This document shows positions 25,370 to 36,410 of a stretch of DNA of 64,000 bases, piece after piece; the stretch's first letter is position 1; each line of letters opens with the position of its first letter. Under the pieces are notes generated by a model. The model was not told the DNA's origin and did not search any database. It saw only the letters and a list, made by a program, of their open reading frames with translations. The position numbers and the translations under genes are program-made. The DNA is from Helopsaltes ochotensis (Eukaryota > Chordata > Aves > Passeriformes > Locustellidae), in contig VXBM01000192.1 of the NCBI GenBank assembly GCA_013400155.1, forward strand, positions 890,158 to 954,157. The letters run 5' to 3'.

Positions 25370-25527
25370 GGGAGAGCGCGGCCACCGGGTCCATCGCCGG
25401 CTGCCTGTTCGGCCTGGTGTACGGCCTGAGCAAGGTGCCCAAGGGATTGTACCAGGACCTGGAGCAAAGGGAGAGGCTCGAGTTCTTGGGCGAGAATCTT
25501 TACCGGCTATCCATGGAGGAAAAGTAA
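25370..25527 (+). CDS. ADPRHL1: ADPRHL1 exon 7 with short-form stop (residues 303-354)
   Basis: The exon reads GESAATGSIAGCLFGLVYGL, then KVPKGLYQDLEQ and finally YRLSMEEK before TAA at 25525-25527. In active ARH1 the segment after the glycine carries an Asp-x-Asp-Ser/Thr metal motif; here it is ESAAT (304-308), so both acidic ligands are replaced. The short form ends here with 354 residues. An alternative donor, GTAAAG at 25524-25529, overlaps the last base of the Lys codon and the stop codon. Splicing there leaves AA as two bases of codon 354, which exon 8 completes. Confidence 0.94.
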
Positions 25528-25667
25528 AGCAGTTTCTGCCATTTTCTCTTTCTATTAAGACTATATCAAACCCTGTAGATATCTGACTGGCATTCATAGT
25601 GAAGGAAGTAGCCCTGAGTTAGTCTGAAGAGCTCTGTGTCCATCGCGTGCAAGTGAAGATAGCTGAG

Positions 25668-25702
25668 TTATTAGACTGATTAGAATTATTAGACTGATTA
25701 GA
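25668..25702. repeat. 18-bp tandem duplication
   Basis: TTATTAGACTGATTAGA occurs twice with an 18-base period, in the putative 3' UTR of the ADPRHL1 short form. Confidence 0.85.
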
Positions 25703-25785
25703 TATATATGTGATATTTGTGGGTTTTTTACAGATGTAGGGATTTCTAAATATAAGGAGTACTGCTTAAACCTCAAATGGCAACA

Positions 25786-25795
25786 AATAAATAAA
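25786..25795 (+). promoter_or_regulatory. ADPRHL1: Candidate poly(A) signals for ADPRHL1 short form
   Basis: Two overlapping AATAAA hexamers lie about 260 bases after the short-form stop, followed closely by a T/G-rich stretch. They would end a short-form transcript that retains the start of intron 7 as its 3' UTR. Another AATAAA lies near 26268. The choice of site is inference. Confidence 0.4.
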
Positions 25796-26150
25796 ATGTC
25801 TTTTGACTGATTTCAGTCTAACTTGCTATAATACCACTTCCTAAACAGCTGTTTCCAGTAATTACACATACAAAATTAATTTTCAGAACTAATGCTTTCT
25901 TGCAAAACTAATGGTAGTACCCACTCATGGGGATATTCTCTGTATATTCGACAATCCTTTCACCACTGTGTCCCTCCTTGTTCTCAAATCTAATGTGTCT
26001 GTGATACTTGTAAACCTAATGTCTCATGGATTAGCTTTTAATGAATCACTGATCCCTGTATCAGCACTGTGGTGTAAGGTATTGTTACATTAGAAGCTTC
26101 CAGAAAAGGAAAAGCCAACACTAAAAATACCTCCAAGGAACAGTAAAGCA

Positions 26151-26194
26151 TCAGTGTGTCTAAAATTTCTGATCAGTGTGTCTAAAATTTCCGA
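26151..26194. repeat. 22-bp tandem duplication
   Basis: TCAGTGTGTCTAAAATTTC occurs twice with a 22-base period in ADPRHL1 intron 7. One base differs near the end, so the event is recent. Confidence 0.85.
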
Positions 26195-26531
26195 ATTATG
26201 TTTTTATTCTTCTTCAGTCTTCAGAACAAAAGTTTCTCAAAAATATAACTGGCTGAAATATTTGTAAATAAATTCATCTTGCACTATTTTCTAAGTATCA
26301 GTCTTTATTTTTAGATTGAACAGATTATATGTTGCTGTATCAGTATCAGAATTTTTGGCTGAGTTCTTCAAGCAGTTGTAATAGGTCAACAGTTAGGCTG
26401 TGATACATTTCACAAGTCTGAACACCATGAAAACCCCAAGAAGAAAAGTTACAACTGCTTTACCTTTTTCCTTTTTTTACCCCCTTCCCTTATTACCTTT
26501 TGTTCTTTTTTGCCTTTCCTTGCCTGTTTTC

Positions 26532-26825
26532 NNNNNNNNNNNNNNNNNNNNNNNNNNNNNNNNNNNNNNNNNNNNNNNNNNNNNNNNNNNNNNNNNNNNN
26601 NNNNNNNNNNNNNNNNNNNNNNNNNNNNNNNNNNNNNNNNNNNNNNNNNNNNNNNNNNNNNNNNNNNNNNNNNNNNNNNNNNNNNNNNNNNNNNNNNNNN
26701 NNNNNNNNNNNNNNNNNNNNNNNNNNNNNNNNNNNNNNNNNNNNNNNNNNNNNNNNNNNNNNNNNNNNNNNNNNNNNNNNNNNNNNNNNNNNNNNNNNNN
26801 NNNNNNNNNNNNNNNNNNNNNNNNN
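26532..26825. other. Assembly gap (294 N)
   Basis: A run of N within ADPRHL1 intron 7. Both edges are T/C-rich tracts (about 26459-26531 and 26826-26908), so the missing bases are probably a long polypyrimidine simple repeat. Open frames read across the Ns are artefacts. Confidence 0.99.
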
Positions 26826-29800
26826 TTTTTTCTTTTTCTTTCCCTTTGCTTTTCCCCTTTTGTCCTTCTTTTCATTTTTCCTTTTTCTTTTATTTTCTCA
26901 TTTTTCAAGAAAACCAGCAAACTACTGGGTTAAAAATTGCATACCACAAACACAGCAAACAGTAACCCTTGATGAAGGAGATCCTGATGCCCCCAAGAGC
27001 AGCACAGGCACAAATATTAAATCCTCAATGAAATAATGCAGAAGTGAGCTCAGAATTTGTTCCCACGTTTAACCTCATTTTTACCTTAGAAGTTCAGAAA
27101 GTGAGGTCCATGTAATACCTTCTGATTTCCACCGTGTGTGATTGCCTACGTGGTGTTGGTTTCTCCTGTCTTTCTCCAGCTGCTGAACTCTGTTTTAAAA
27201 AGATAGCTAAAAATACATGAGTACTTTCCTACGCCTTTTTCCATGTAAGCCATTGCTGGGATCATCACTGGGATGTTATGTGACAGACACAGGAGCAGGT
27301 GATGCCTGTCAGTAGGAATAGCAGCCTGCATGACAATGTCCGTATGAAAAGGTTTTCCGTACTATGCGTTACCTCTTGCACTGTTGTTCTAGCATGTTTT
27401 CTCTTGGCAGCTTCGCAAGGTGCTTTTTTGTTTGCTTTGGAGATGTGTTAAACCAAAGGCAGCAATTGTGTCAGTAGTTTTTGGTGCCAGAGAATACCAA
27501 GACTTTCTGCAATCATTGCTTCTAGTTTAGGATGCCTCTAGCACTCCTGTAATAAATTCAGCAGTAGAGAAGAGAGAAGAACATATTCTGCATAAGGTAG
27601 GACTTTCTCTAGTACTTTGGCTTTTCTTCTTCCTTTAGGAAAAAAATAATCACCGACAAATATTAAGAGCATTCATAATTTTTCCCACTTTACCTCCTAT
27701 CCTACCTGAGCAGGACCAAGTTGTGTTTCAGAGATCAGTAAGAGAATCTTATTGGAAAAAAAAAAAAAGACTGAACCTATAAAGCAACATTTCTGCAGCT
27801 GTTGGGGTGAGCAGTGCAGTGGCCCTCATTTCACTGAACACACTCAAAAGGCATGTGCAGTGTTTTGAATGGGCAGAACTGGGCCTGGTTGTCTTCCTTA
27901 TCTAGGGGCAGGTTGTTGGACCAAAAAGCACACAGAGCCAGATAGTGATTGGATGCCCAGGGATGAGGGAGGCTATGAGACGCAGCACTTTGCACACTCC
28001 AGCTCATGGCCATTTCCCCAGAGCCTACTAACAGTAAGGCAGACCAATCCATTGCTCTCTGACAGCTTTTGCAGGTTGGACAGTGTTTTTCAACTTGTTT
28101 CTTGTTTTTTGATGAGGCCTCCATAGTGCTGTTTCCTTCTGCCCATGCCAGTGTCCCTGCAACAGCCAGTCCTTTGGGCTTCCAGAGTATCTAAAATGGT
28201 GATCAGGTATTTAACATGAAATTTAGGAGACAGTGCCTTCTCTTTTCCACACCAGAGACACTAAACCAGAAAATCCTACAACTGTATGCTTTTAGCAAAT
28301 GCCATGGGATGCCACCATGCCCTGCTACTTGGCAGCATCTGGGCCCCTAACGGAATGGAAAGGCCGGAGTGCACTGGTGCAGGAGGCAGCAGGCAGGTCT
28401 GGGAAAGAGTGCCAGCTCCTCTCCATTTGTCTTGGCACCTCAGCTCTCCTCTGCTTGCGACACAGGTCCACTGCAGAGGTTTCTCTGGGACAGGCTGGCC
28501 AGCTGGATAGGGTTGCACTGCTGCCCATTAGTATATTAGGCTGTTACCACTTTGATGCTGCCTATGATAAGTGCCCCCAAAGAACCTATAAATAAGTAAC
28601 TAAGCAGCCTGTCTTATGCATCTTAATTATCTGTGGGCGAAGAAGACAGGAAACTTTTGAAGGTGGCCTTGCCTCCTCTGCAAGTCCAAGCAGTTTTTCC
28701 TCCAGACACTGAAAACCATGCAGCAGCATTTCCATAAACCAGCAGCACATTGAGGCACACCACACACATTAAAAAGAGTGGAAACCAGCATCTCCAGAGA
28801 AAGAGAGGCGTGAGGGAGGTAAAATACATGTTAGGCCATTTTGCAGAATCAGGGAGGAGCCCAAGTATCTGCCTTGTCATATGGTATAGCTCACAGTGCT
28901 GGGAAGTGAATTCTGCTGGCCTGGGGTTCCCCCTGTGCATGGGGACTACCTGTCTGGATACTCCCAGTGGGATGACAATTGACTGTCTGTAATTGATACA
29001 GAGGTGACTATATTTCATTGATAGACGACATAGTTTAAAAGCAGCTGGATGCAACTTGGGAAAAGGCAGTTAGGAAAAATTAGGGATGATGACTTAGCCC
29101 ATTGAGAATGACAGTCATGCTCGCAAACATGGGAAGCCTCTTACTTAGGCTCCATACTTGAGGGGAAACCATGGTGTTTTCCAAACACCAAGTTAAAGCA
29201 GACTCATCACTACCTCCATTTTCTGTGGTGGTCTTTGAATTCAGTGTCATTGTACCACTGCCCTTGCACAGAGTGCATTTCAGCTTTACATGGTCATGAT
29301 GGTCATTTGCAGGTGACGACATCTTGGAAGAACTGCAGATGCCTTAAATAGGTGCCATAGCTGTTTGTTCACTTTCTGCTGCTGGCTGGTGAATATGGAT
29401 CACTCACTCAACCCATGCAACATGTCTTGGTACTTAAGGCAATGCAGTATTCCCACAAATGCTACCTTTCAGATGGCATCCTGTAATAACACTCTAACAT
29501 GGAAAAGGAAAGCCCTGAATAGAGCTCACTCATAGTATATTTTAACAAAGTTGTTTGAATTTTATAGCTCATACGTGATTAATTACTGTGAGTATTCCTA
29601 GCAGAGAGGGTCTGATGTTCTTCCCTTCACAATCAATAGTAGTTTGGTTATGCTGAAAGCAAGACTAGTCTGTATTTTACTGTGGCCTTTTATAGCATGA
29701 AAGCAGTCCAGAAGCAAGGGGTAAGCAGAGCGTCTGGTTCCACTGCTCTTCTGAGAGATCAGAGATGACCCTAAAGCACATTGGTTGATGGCTGAACACG

Positions 29801-31518
29801 TTTTTCTGAATACATCAGACACTAGTTAGGGAAGGGAGGGATAGAAAGCTTGCAGTTAAAATTTCAGCAGACTTGCTAGGAGAGGGAACGAACCTGGATA
29901 TTTTTAGCCAATTATACTCTGAATTCCGGTTCTTTCTTTATTCTGAACATTCCCATAGTTGGGATGAATGGGCTTCTTGGTGTAACCTAGAAGCTTTGGC
30001 TCCTTGGCTGTGATCAGCTTGGTTAAGGGAAAGGGTAGATGATACCACCTGTGCTATGCTGAAATGTGGTTATTCCCTATCAAAACCTACGAGGTATTGT
30101 TTGTCACATTAGACATGGGCCAGTTGTCAGGCGTTTTTCTTTTATTGGCCTTTAAAAATACCCACAAAGTCATTATAAATAGATGTTCTTCCATTCAGGA
30201 TGGCAAATGCATCCCTCTGCTGAGGGATGTAATTTTCAATATGTGCACTTGAAATGCAGCCAAGTGGGATCCAAATGTCACAACCCAACTGGACAAGGAC
30301 CAGCCCCTCACTTTGCAAGCAGCCTCCATAATATTGCAGGGGGGGGCTGGGTCCAGTTTCTTTCTGAGACCATGGGGTGCCAGCTTCTGGGACACAGCTG
30401 GGCCTTCCTCAGCCTTACGAGCTTGACACTCCCTACAGCATAAGCCTCTTTGCAATCTTTCTTCATTTTCCACATGAGGACTTAATTTAAAGAATTTTTT
30501 ATTCCACTTCTGCATATAAAAATTAATCCCCTGCAGGTATGCAGGCTGCATTCTGTGCATGAAACTATTTCACTGCATGGTGAAGTAACCTTCCAGCTTT
30601 TCATGGTGTCAGAAAGCTGACACCTCTTGATTTTTCCCTCCTAGACCCATCTATTGTTATTGACTTCAAACTCCAGCTTTTGTGCTGAGTTCAATATTTT
30701 ATTTAGTAACAGATCCACACCAATTAAAGCATAGCCTAAATCCCTGGCTGTCCAAGGGCCTTCAAATAAGCAAAGATCCAATATATCATCCTTCTTCCTC
30801 CAGATTAAAAGAGGTTGTAGTCAAGGGACATTGCCAGGGTTGTTGTTGTGGTGATAGCCTTCAGAAAGCAGATTTAAGAGCATAGTCCTGATGTGGGATT
30901 TGAATGCTACCAAAAAGTAAATAACAGCAACCCTGTTGTGGGTTTTTTTTTTAAATTCTGGGGAGGTGTCTATCTATTCTAACCTGTACCAATAGTAAAA
31001 ACCATCAGTGGCACATTTGGGCCCCTTAGCCTTGATATTTTGTTTTAATGGCTATAAACCAGACACAGAAGCATGGTTTCCTGCTAACTGCAATCTCATC
31101 ATATTTATCTTTCCCTACACTTTACCTAGCAGGAAAGGAAAATACCTTCAGTGTTGCCCTCACTTTAGGACATGGTAATTCTAAATGAGGGACTAGTGGC
31201 ACAGAGGAGATGCAGTGACCCCGACTAGCATTGCTTGCTTCCCTAAGTGCTTCCACTGCCCACAAAAGACAAAAGAAAGAGCTGACAGTGCTGTGTGGGA
31301 CGATGTGAAGCCCTGACACTCCTGCTACACCATGCCTCATGAAGCTTGTTGAGCACTTTGCATGCTTTTTAACAGGCCACTAACATCAACTCTCCTGAGG
31401 TTCTAAATTTAAGTGGTTTTTTTCCATTTCATGCGTAGCAGCATGCCATTAAAGCAAAGTAAGAAGGTAGTGACAATGTTGACGACTTGAAAAGACATTT
31501 ATGTTTTCTCTTGCACAG

Positions 31519-34500
31519 CACCAAAAGCGCACACTTCTGTGGAGATAAGATGCTTATAGACCCTCTGGTGCTGAAGAAGAAGCTCAATAGGATGGCAACA
31601 GAGGAAGGAGCCTTTGCTGTTCTCAGCAGCCTGCTCCTATACGTCACTGAACTCGCAGCCGGCGATCCACAGATCAGCAACAAGAGGACAAAATGGGCAG
31701 AAGGTAAAGAAAACCAGGTGAGCTCTAACCAGCCATGTCCAGATTCAATAAGGGTTCAGTATCCAACCAGATTTCAGCTCTTGCGATCCAGGTTTCTAAA
31801 CAGCAATCGCGAGCCGTACACCAAGAAGAGAAGAGAAGTTGGCAAACTGGTCATTAAAGAGAAGATGTGGGTGAGCAGAGCTGGTAACAAGCTGGACAGA
31901 AGAGACAGGAAGGGAGATGGAAAAGCATTGGACGAGGATGCAGACACAGCATCCAGCGAGAGAGCAAAGTGGAGTAGTGGGACTGGAAAAAACACAGTGA
32001 AGAATATCCTGAAGAAATTCTTAGCTGCTGAAGAAAAAGAAGCCAAGGAGAGGTCTTCCAGCTGGAAAAAGAAGGGAGCAATCAACAGTTTGCCAAAAAT
32101 AGGCAATAAGAATTCAGTCTTTTCCAAACTGAAGGAGCAGTTTGAACAAAGCACCCTCTGCTCAGCTGCAGAAGTGAAAGCATCGCTCTTGCGCAAAGGT
32201 GAGAGAAAGACTAAAATCTTCCCCAGCAGAAAAACAATTCATAAGCCTGAAGTCAGAGTGCTGCGCATGGCAGCAATGACAGCCACAGGTATAAAGAGCC
32301 CAGAGTCCCAAAATTTAGTGTGCTCCATGGTCCCAGTGCCCAGACTCAGCATGGCTACCAAAATTAACCATCCTTGGAGCTGGTCAAAAAATAATGCTAC
32401 AAAACAGCCTTTTGGTCATGGCACACTACTGAAGGAAAAGGAGGGCTCCAACAGACACCATAGAGAGAACACAACACTGGCAAATGCAGCACAGGACAGC
32501 GAGGACAAAGAAGAGTTACTGGTGGCACCAGAGGCCATATCCGATGCAAAGGACTGTGCTGAGGCTAAAATAGATTCCACAAAACAGGGACCCAACTTTT
32601 GTCCTGTTCTAGATAACTCTTCAACTACTCATAAAAACGAAGCTCTTGCAGACTGCATTCCCCCCTTACCTGAAGGTGGTCTAGATTGTGACAGGACTAA
32701 CATGGCAGCTGGGCCTGACGTGTCTTCACTGTTGGGAATTACCAATGCTCTGCAACATGTTAAGGAAGACAGCCCACCTTCTGACTCACCTGGCTCTAGC
32801 ACAGCTGAAGGATCCCATGAACAAAGTCCTCAGGATACTAAACCAGGAGAGATTCCTGAAATATCTCTGTATGTATACGGTTCAGATGAAGATGACACAG
32901 AGCTCACAGAGCCAGAAAAGGATCCTTTCTTTGCAGGCCAAAAATGTTTTCCAGAGCAGAAAGTACTAGAAAACATTCTGCCATTTTACTCTCCAAAATT
33001 TTCGGCATCTCGTGAAGTTGAGCCTTCAATGAATGATCAACAGCTAACTGTCCTAATACCAGCTTCTGGCACAAAGCCACCAATAGAGGCACTGGATTTG
33101 AGAGGCAAATGTTCTAAGGAAACCAAAAAAGAAGCAACATTTCACAGTGAAGACAAAATGTCTTCTACTTCTAGCAAAAATTATAGTGATGTCCCAAATA
33201 TAGAGGAGGAGGAGGAGACTAAGACACCCAACAGCCAAATGCAAAATGAATTAAAAACCATGCAGCCTCAGCCTCCTCAAATGAATTTTAGCTCACAAAA
33301 TAACTTTAATGTTTCCAATGGGGACATGCCAGTTCCAGATGCAAATCAGAACAAACCTACACTCTCCTCAAAAGAGAGCCTGGAGCCAAAGCCTGGTGCT
33401 GCAGAAGAAGAGGACACCTCTTCTTCCCTGGAAAACACACAAAGCCCTTTGCCAAGTGACTTTGTGAAGCACAGTTATTTTATTTCAGGAGAAGATTTTG
33501 GGAAGGACAACTTCTCTTCATCAAACAAAGTGATGAATCACTCAAACAATCAAGCCCTGCAAAGGAGTTCCTTGACTGACCTGGAGACCTGCCACGAGCC
33601 ATCTGAATCTTTCATTGAGCATGAAGAGGACACTGCAGATGAGATGCCCTGGCCTGACTCTGAGGCATGGCAGTCACCCTTGTCAACCTCTTTACCAATA
33701 CCATTGAGTGGGATTGCAGGGCAAAGTATCCATCACACTCTTGGAAATCCTCCAGCACTTCAACCTGTTGATCTGTTGGGACAGGGAGCTGGTGCTGTGG
33801 AACATGAGCATGACAGCCATGGCTGTGAGAAGCATCCACATCCCCCTTCAGATGAGTTGACAGATTGTGGAAGTGACACAATGGGGGAGAAGAAAACTAT
33901 GTGTGATTTTAGGAACCAAGAACTATTCCCAAATCATGCAACAGAAAATGAAAACTCTACAGACAAAGAGACAAATAGATGTCAGAGACTTCGGAACTGT
34001 CTTTCACATTCAACCACAAAGCCAGGAAAACATGAAAATAAAACCACATTAGCAGGAAATCCCCTGTTACCCTTGGAGAAGAGCCAAACACCAATATTAG
34101 ATGATACCAAAAAGCAAGGATGTGATATGCTAGAAGAGAACCCGATTCCTCCATCAACTGAATTGGTCTCAGACCAAAAGAAGGATGTAAAAAGTAGAAA
34201 TAAAATATCTGAACACACAAGGGAAAAGCTCTTCTCTTCAGATGATGACATGAAGTATGAAAGTGATAGGATGGAGACAGAGGAGAAAGAAGAGAGAAAT
34301 GTCTTGCATAAATTTGAGCAGGAACAAGTATTCACACCAAATGATACTGTGGACCATGAAAATAACTCTTCAAAGGAGAATGATGCTCATAGTCCTCAAA
34401 CATCCCAATTACCTTCATCAGAGCATGACAGCAACATTCAAGGAGTGAAAAATACTGGACAGAGTTTGGAGCATCTAGCATCTCCAAGAGATTTTGTGAA

Positions 34501-36166
34501 ACACAAACATGATATGACAGGGGATGAAAACATCTCTTGCAATAATAGGAAAAACCACCTGGACTCATCAGATGAGCCAATGAAACATACAAATGAGTGT
34601 GAAGGACTAGAAAACACCAAGTTAGACTTCAACAGTTATTCAATGCCACCAAGAAATACAGCAAGGAAGGACAATAAGATGGCTGACAAGGACAATACTG
34701 CTCTAGAGACACAGAAACAGATGTCACCAGGTGACCTTGTAGAGCCTGAAACTAAGCCAGATAAAAAAGAGACTAAACATACCTCAGAGAAGTTCCAGTC
34801 ACCTTTTTCAAACAAAGGGCCAAATTCTCAAGACAGAAGCTCTTCAGGAGAGAGGAAGCAAAAGATGCCAGCAGCAGAAGACACTGGATCACCTGAAACA
34901 GAGGTAGTAAAAGAAGATATTGAGCAGCAGTTTTCTGGGAAGCATCAGCTACCTCCATCAAGAAAATCAGAAACGCATGAAGAAAATATTCCAGGAGACA
35001 AACAGCAAATGAGATTTGAAGATTTTCTGACACCCGATACAAATACTGCAAAAGAGAAAGACAAACTTCCAAGTTCCAGGAAGTATCCATCAGTACCACC
35101 AGAAACATTGGCTAAGCCTCAAGAAAAAATTACTTCAGAACAAAAGCAAAAACCATCAAATTCTTCAGGTTTTAAGAGGCCTGGTACTAATTCTGTAAAA
35201 GAAAAGGATGGAGATCCAAATTCTGAAAAGCTGCCTTCTTCAAAAGAAATGCCAAAGCCTCAAGAAAAAAGCACTTCAGGAGAGAGGAAGCAAAAGACAC
35301 CAGCAGGAGAGGACACCAGGTCACCTGAAGAAAAGGCTATAAAAGAGAAAGATAAATACCAGGGTTCTGGGAACCATCCATTATCTCCTTCAAGTAAATT
35401 ACTGAAACCTGAGAAAAATATTCCAGGAGGAGAAAAACCACAAACTGTATCTGAAAGTTTTACAAAGCCTGACGCAAATGCTGTAAAAGATGAAAGCAAA
35501 GATCCAGCTTCTGGGATGTGCCAGTCCCCACACTCAAATTTGCCCATGAAGTCTCAAGAAAATAATGCCACAGCCAAAAAGGAGCATTTGCCACCACCAC
35601 ATGATGAAAACCCCACATATAAAACTGGTAGTCCAGAAAAGAAGAGTAAACCTGAGAGAAGAGAGAAATACCAGCCAGGTTCTTCAGCTCTATCAGACAG
35701 GCACAGCAATGATGGCTCAGGAGAGGACAGCTCTGTGAGTGATTTCAGGAGCTATCAAGCTCCATTGCCAGGCAATGGCATAAACTGTAAAAGCAGTGCT
35801 GTCCCAAAAGAGACCAGTTTGTCTAATACAGAGAAATCCCCCAAATCATCCTCATCCTCATCATTACATGTTGCATCAAAAGATGAGGTAAATCCTGCTG
35901 GAAATAGAGAAAAGCAGCCTGGATTTAAGAAGTACAAAGCACTCTCGTCAAAGACTTTGGTGAGGCATGAGAAAGATGCTGCTGAAAGGGAGGGGAGCGG
36001 GCAGGCAGCTGGCAAAACAAGTGAGAAAACAGCAAAGCTGGAGGACTGCTCTAAAGCAACGCCATTCTCAAAATACACAGTGGAAAGCTACAGTGAAGGA
36101 TCCTTAGATTCGGCTTTCAAACCATTGATCATTAGAGTAACTGACACATTTAAACATCACAGCTAA
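31519..36166 (+). CDS. ADPRHL1: ADPRHL1 long-form terminal exon (residues 354-1902)
   Basis: A pyrimidine-rich acceptor (TTTTCTCTTGCACAG) at 31518 opens a frame that runs 4648 bases to TAA at 36164. Its first base completes codon 354 as Asn when joined to the exon 7 donor at 25524, an exact phase match. The start (355-403) has a short hydrophobic helix-like stretch at about 385-395. Next come basic, Lys-rich segments with a possible helix (FSKLKEQFEQ). The rest is Ser, Lys, Glu, Pro and Asn rich with many SP pairs, predicted disordered. Residues 1436 to about 1725 form a degenerate repeat of about 48 residues. Long vertebrate ADPRHL1 isoforms with such a last exon are known to me only as annotations. 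A separate gene is unlikely because no promoter or own start is evident. Confidence 0.88.
34763..35630 (+). repeat. ADPRHL1: Coding tandem repeat, about 48 codons x 6, in ADPRHL1 exon 8
   Basis: Units start at 34763, 34910, 35051, 35198, 35342 and 35486, with lengths of 49, 47, 49, 48 and 48 codons and a decayed last unit. Most begin KEKDK or a close variant. They share a central S/P-rich patch, then KPQEKxxSGExKQK and an EDxxxPxxN-like end. Units 1 and 4, and 2 and 5, resemble each other more than their neighbours do, so the array may be a three-unit block of about 435 bases copied once. More decayed units seem to extend upstream toward 34300. All units preserve the reading frame. Confidence 0.7.
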
Positions 36167-36404
36167 AAATTATGGCTACAGCTTAGTCAAGAACTTACAA
36201 CAGATCATGCTACCAATTCACTTGATCTTCCTTTCTCCTTTTTTCTCCAGGGCATTATATTATCATTTTTTAATCACAAGGAGATTGATGTGCATCTATC
36301 AGAGCTAGGGTTTTTTTCTTTCTTAAACATTAGCCTGAAGACATGAATTAAATTAATCACTGCAAGTGAATTAGCTAATCACTGAATTAATCATCAGTTT
36401 ATAA

Positions 36405-36410
36405 ATTAAA
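36405..36410 (+). promoter_or_regulatory. ADPRHL1: Possible poly(A) signal of ADPRHL1 long form
   Basis: ATTAAA lies 239 bases after the long-form stop in an AT-rich segment. Other candidates are ATTAAA near 37349 and AATAAA at 38044-38049, just before the CR1 element. No site is clearly best, so the 3' UTR end is not fixed. Confidence 0.22.

Larger units (their letters stand above)
25524..31518 (+). other. ADPRHL1: ADPRHL1 intron 7 (long form) / 3' UTR of short form at its start
   Basis: GTAAAG to TTGCACAG. The first 300 or so bases would be the short form's 3' UTR. It holds the two small tandem duplications, the 294-N gap in a pyrimidine tract, and a TGCATG site at 31359-31364 about 155 bases before exon 8. 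Confidence 0.8.
5254..36166 (+). other. ADPRHL1: ADPRHL1 gene span, start codon to long-form stop
   Basis: Eight exons are joined by seven introns with GT-AG borders and matching phases at every junction. Exons 1 to 7 give 354 codons plus stop, equal to the usual vertebrate ARH2 length, and the order of peptides follows the human protein from end to end as I recall it. Exons 1 to 7 (to 25523) plus exon 8 give 1902 codons plus stop. ARH2 is known as a catalytically inactive relative of ADP-ribosylarginine hydrolase, mainly expressed in heart, where it is needed for myofibril assembly and chamber outgrowth in Xenopus. The next gene on the same strand is GRTP1, as in human 13q34. Gene identity is very secure. 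Use of the long form is inferred from splice phase and the open frame. Confidence 0.95.

Noticed and set aside
26400..27036. Open frames across the first gap
   Set aside because: They run through Ns and low-complexity pyrimidine sequence, so they are artefacts.
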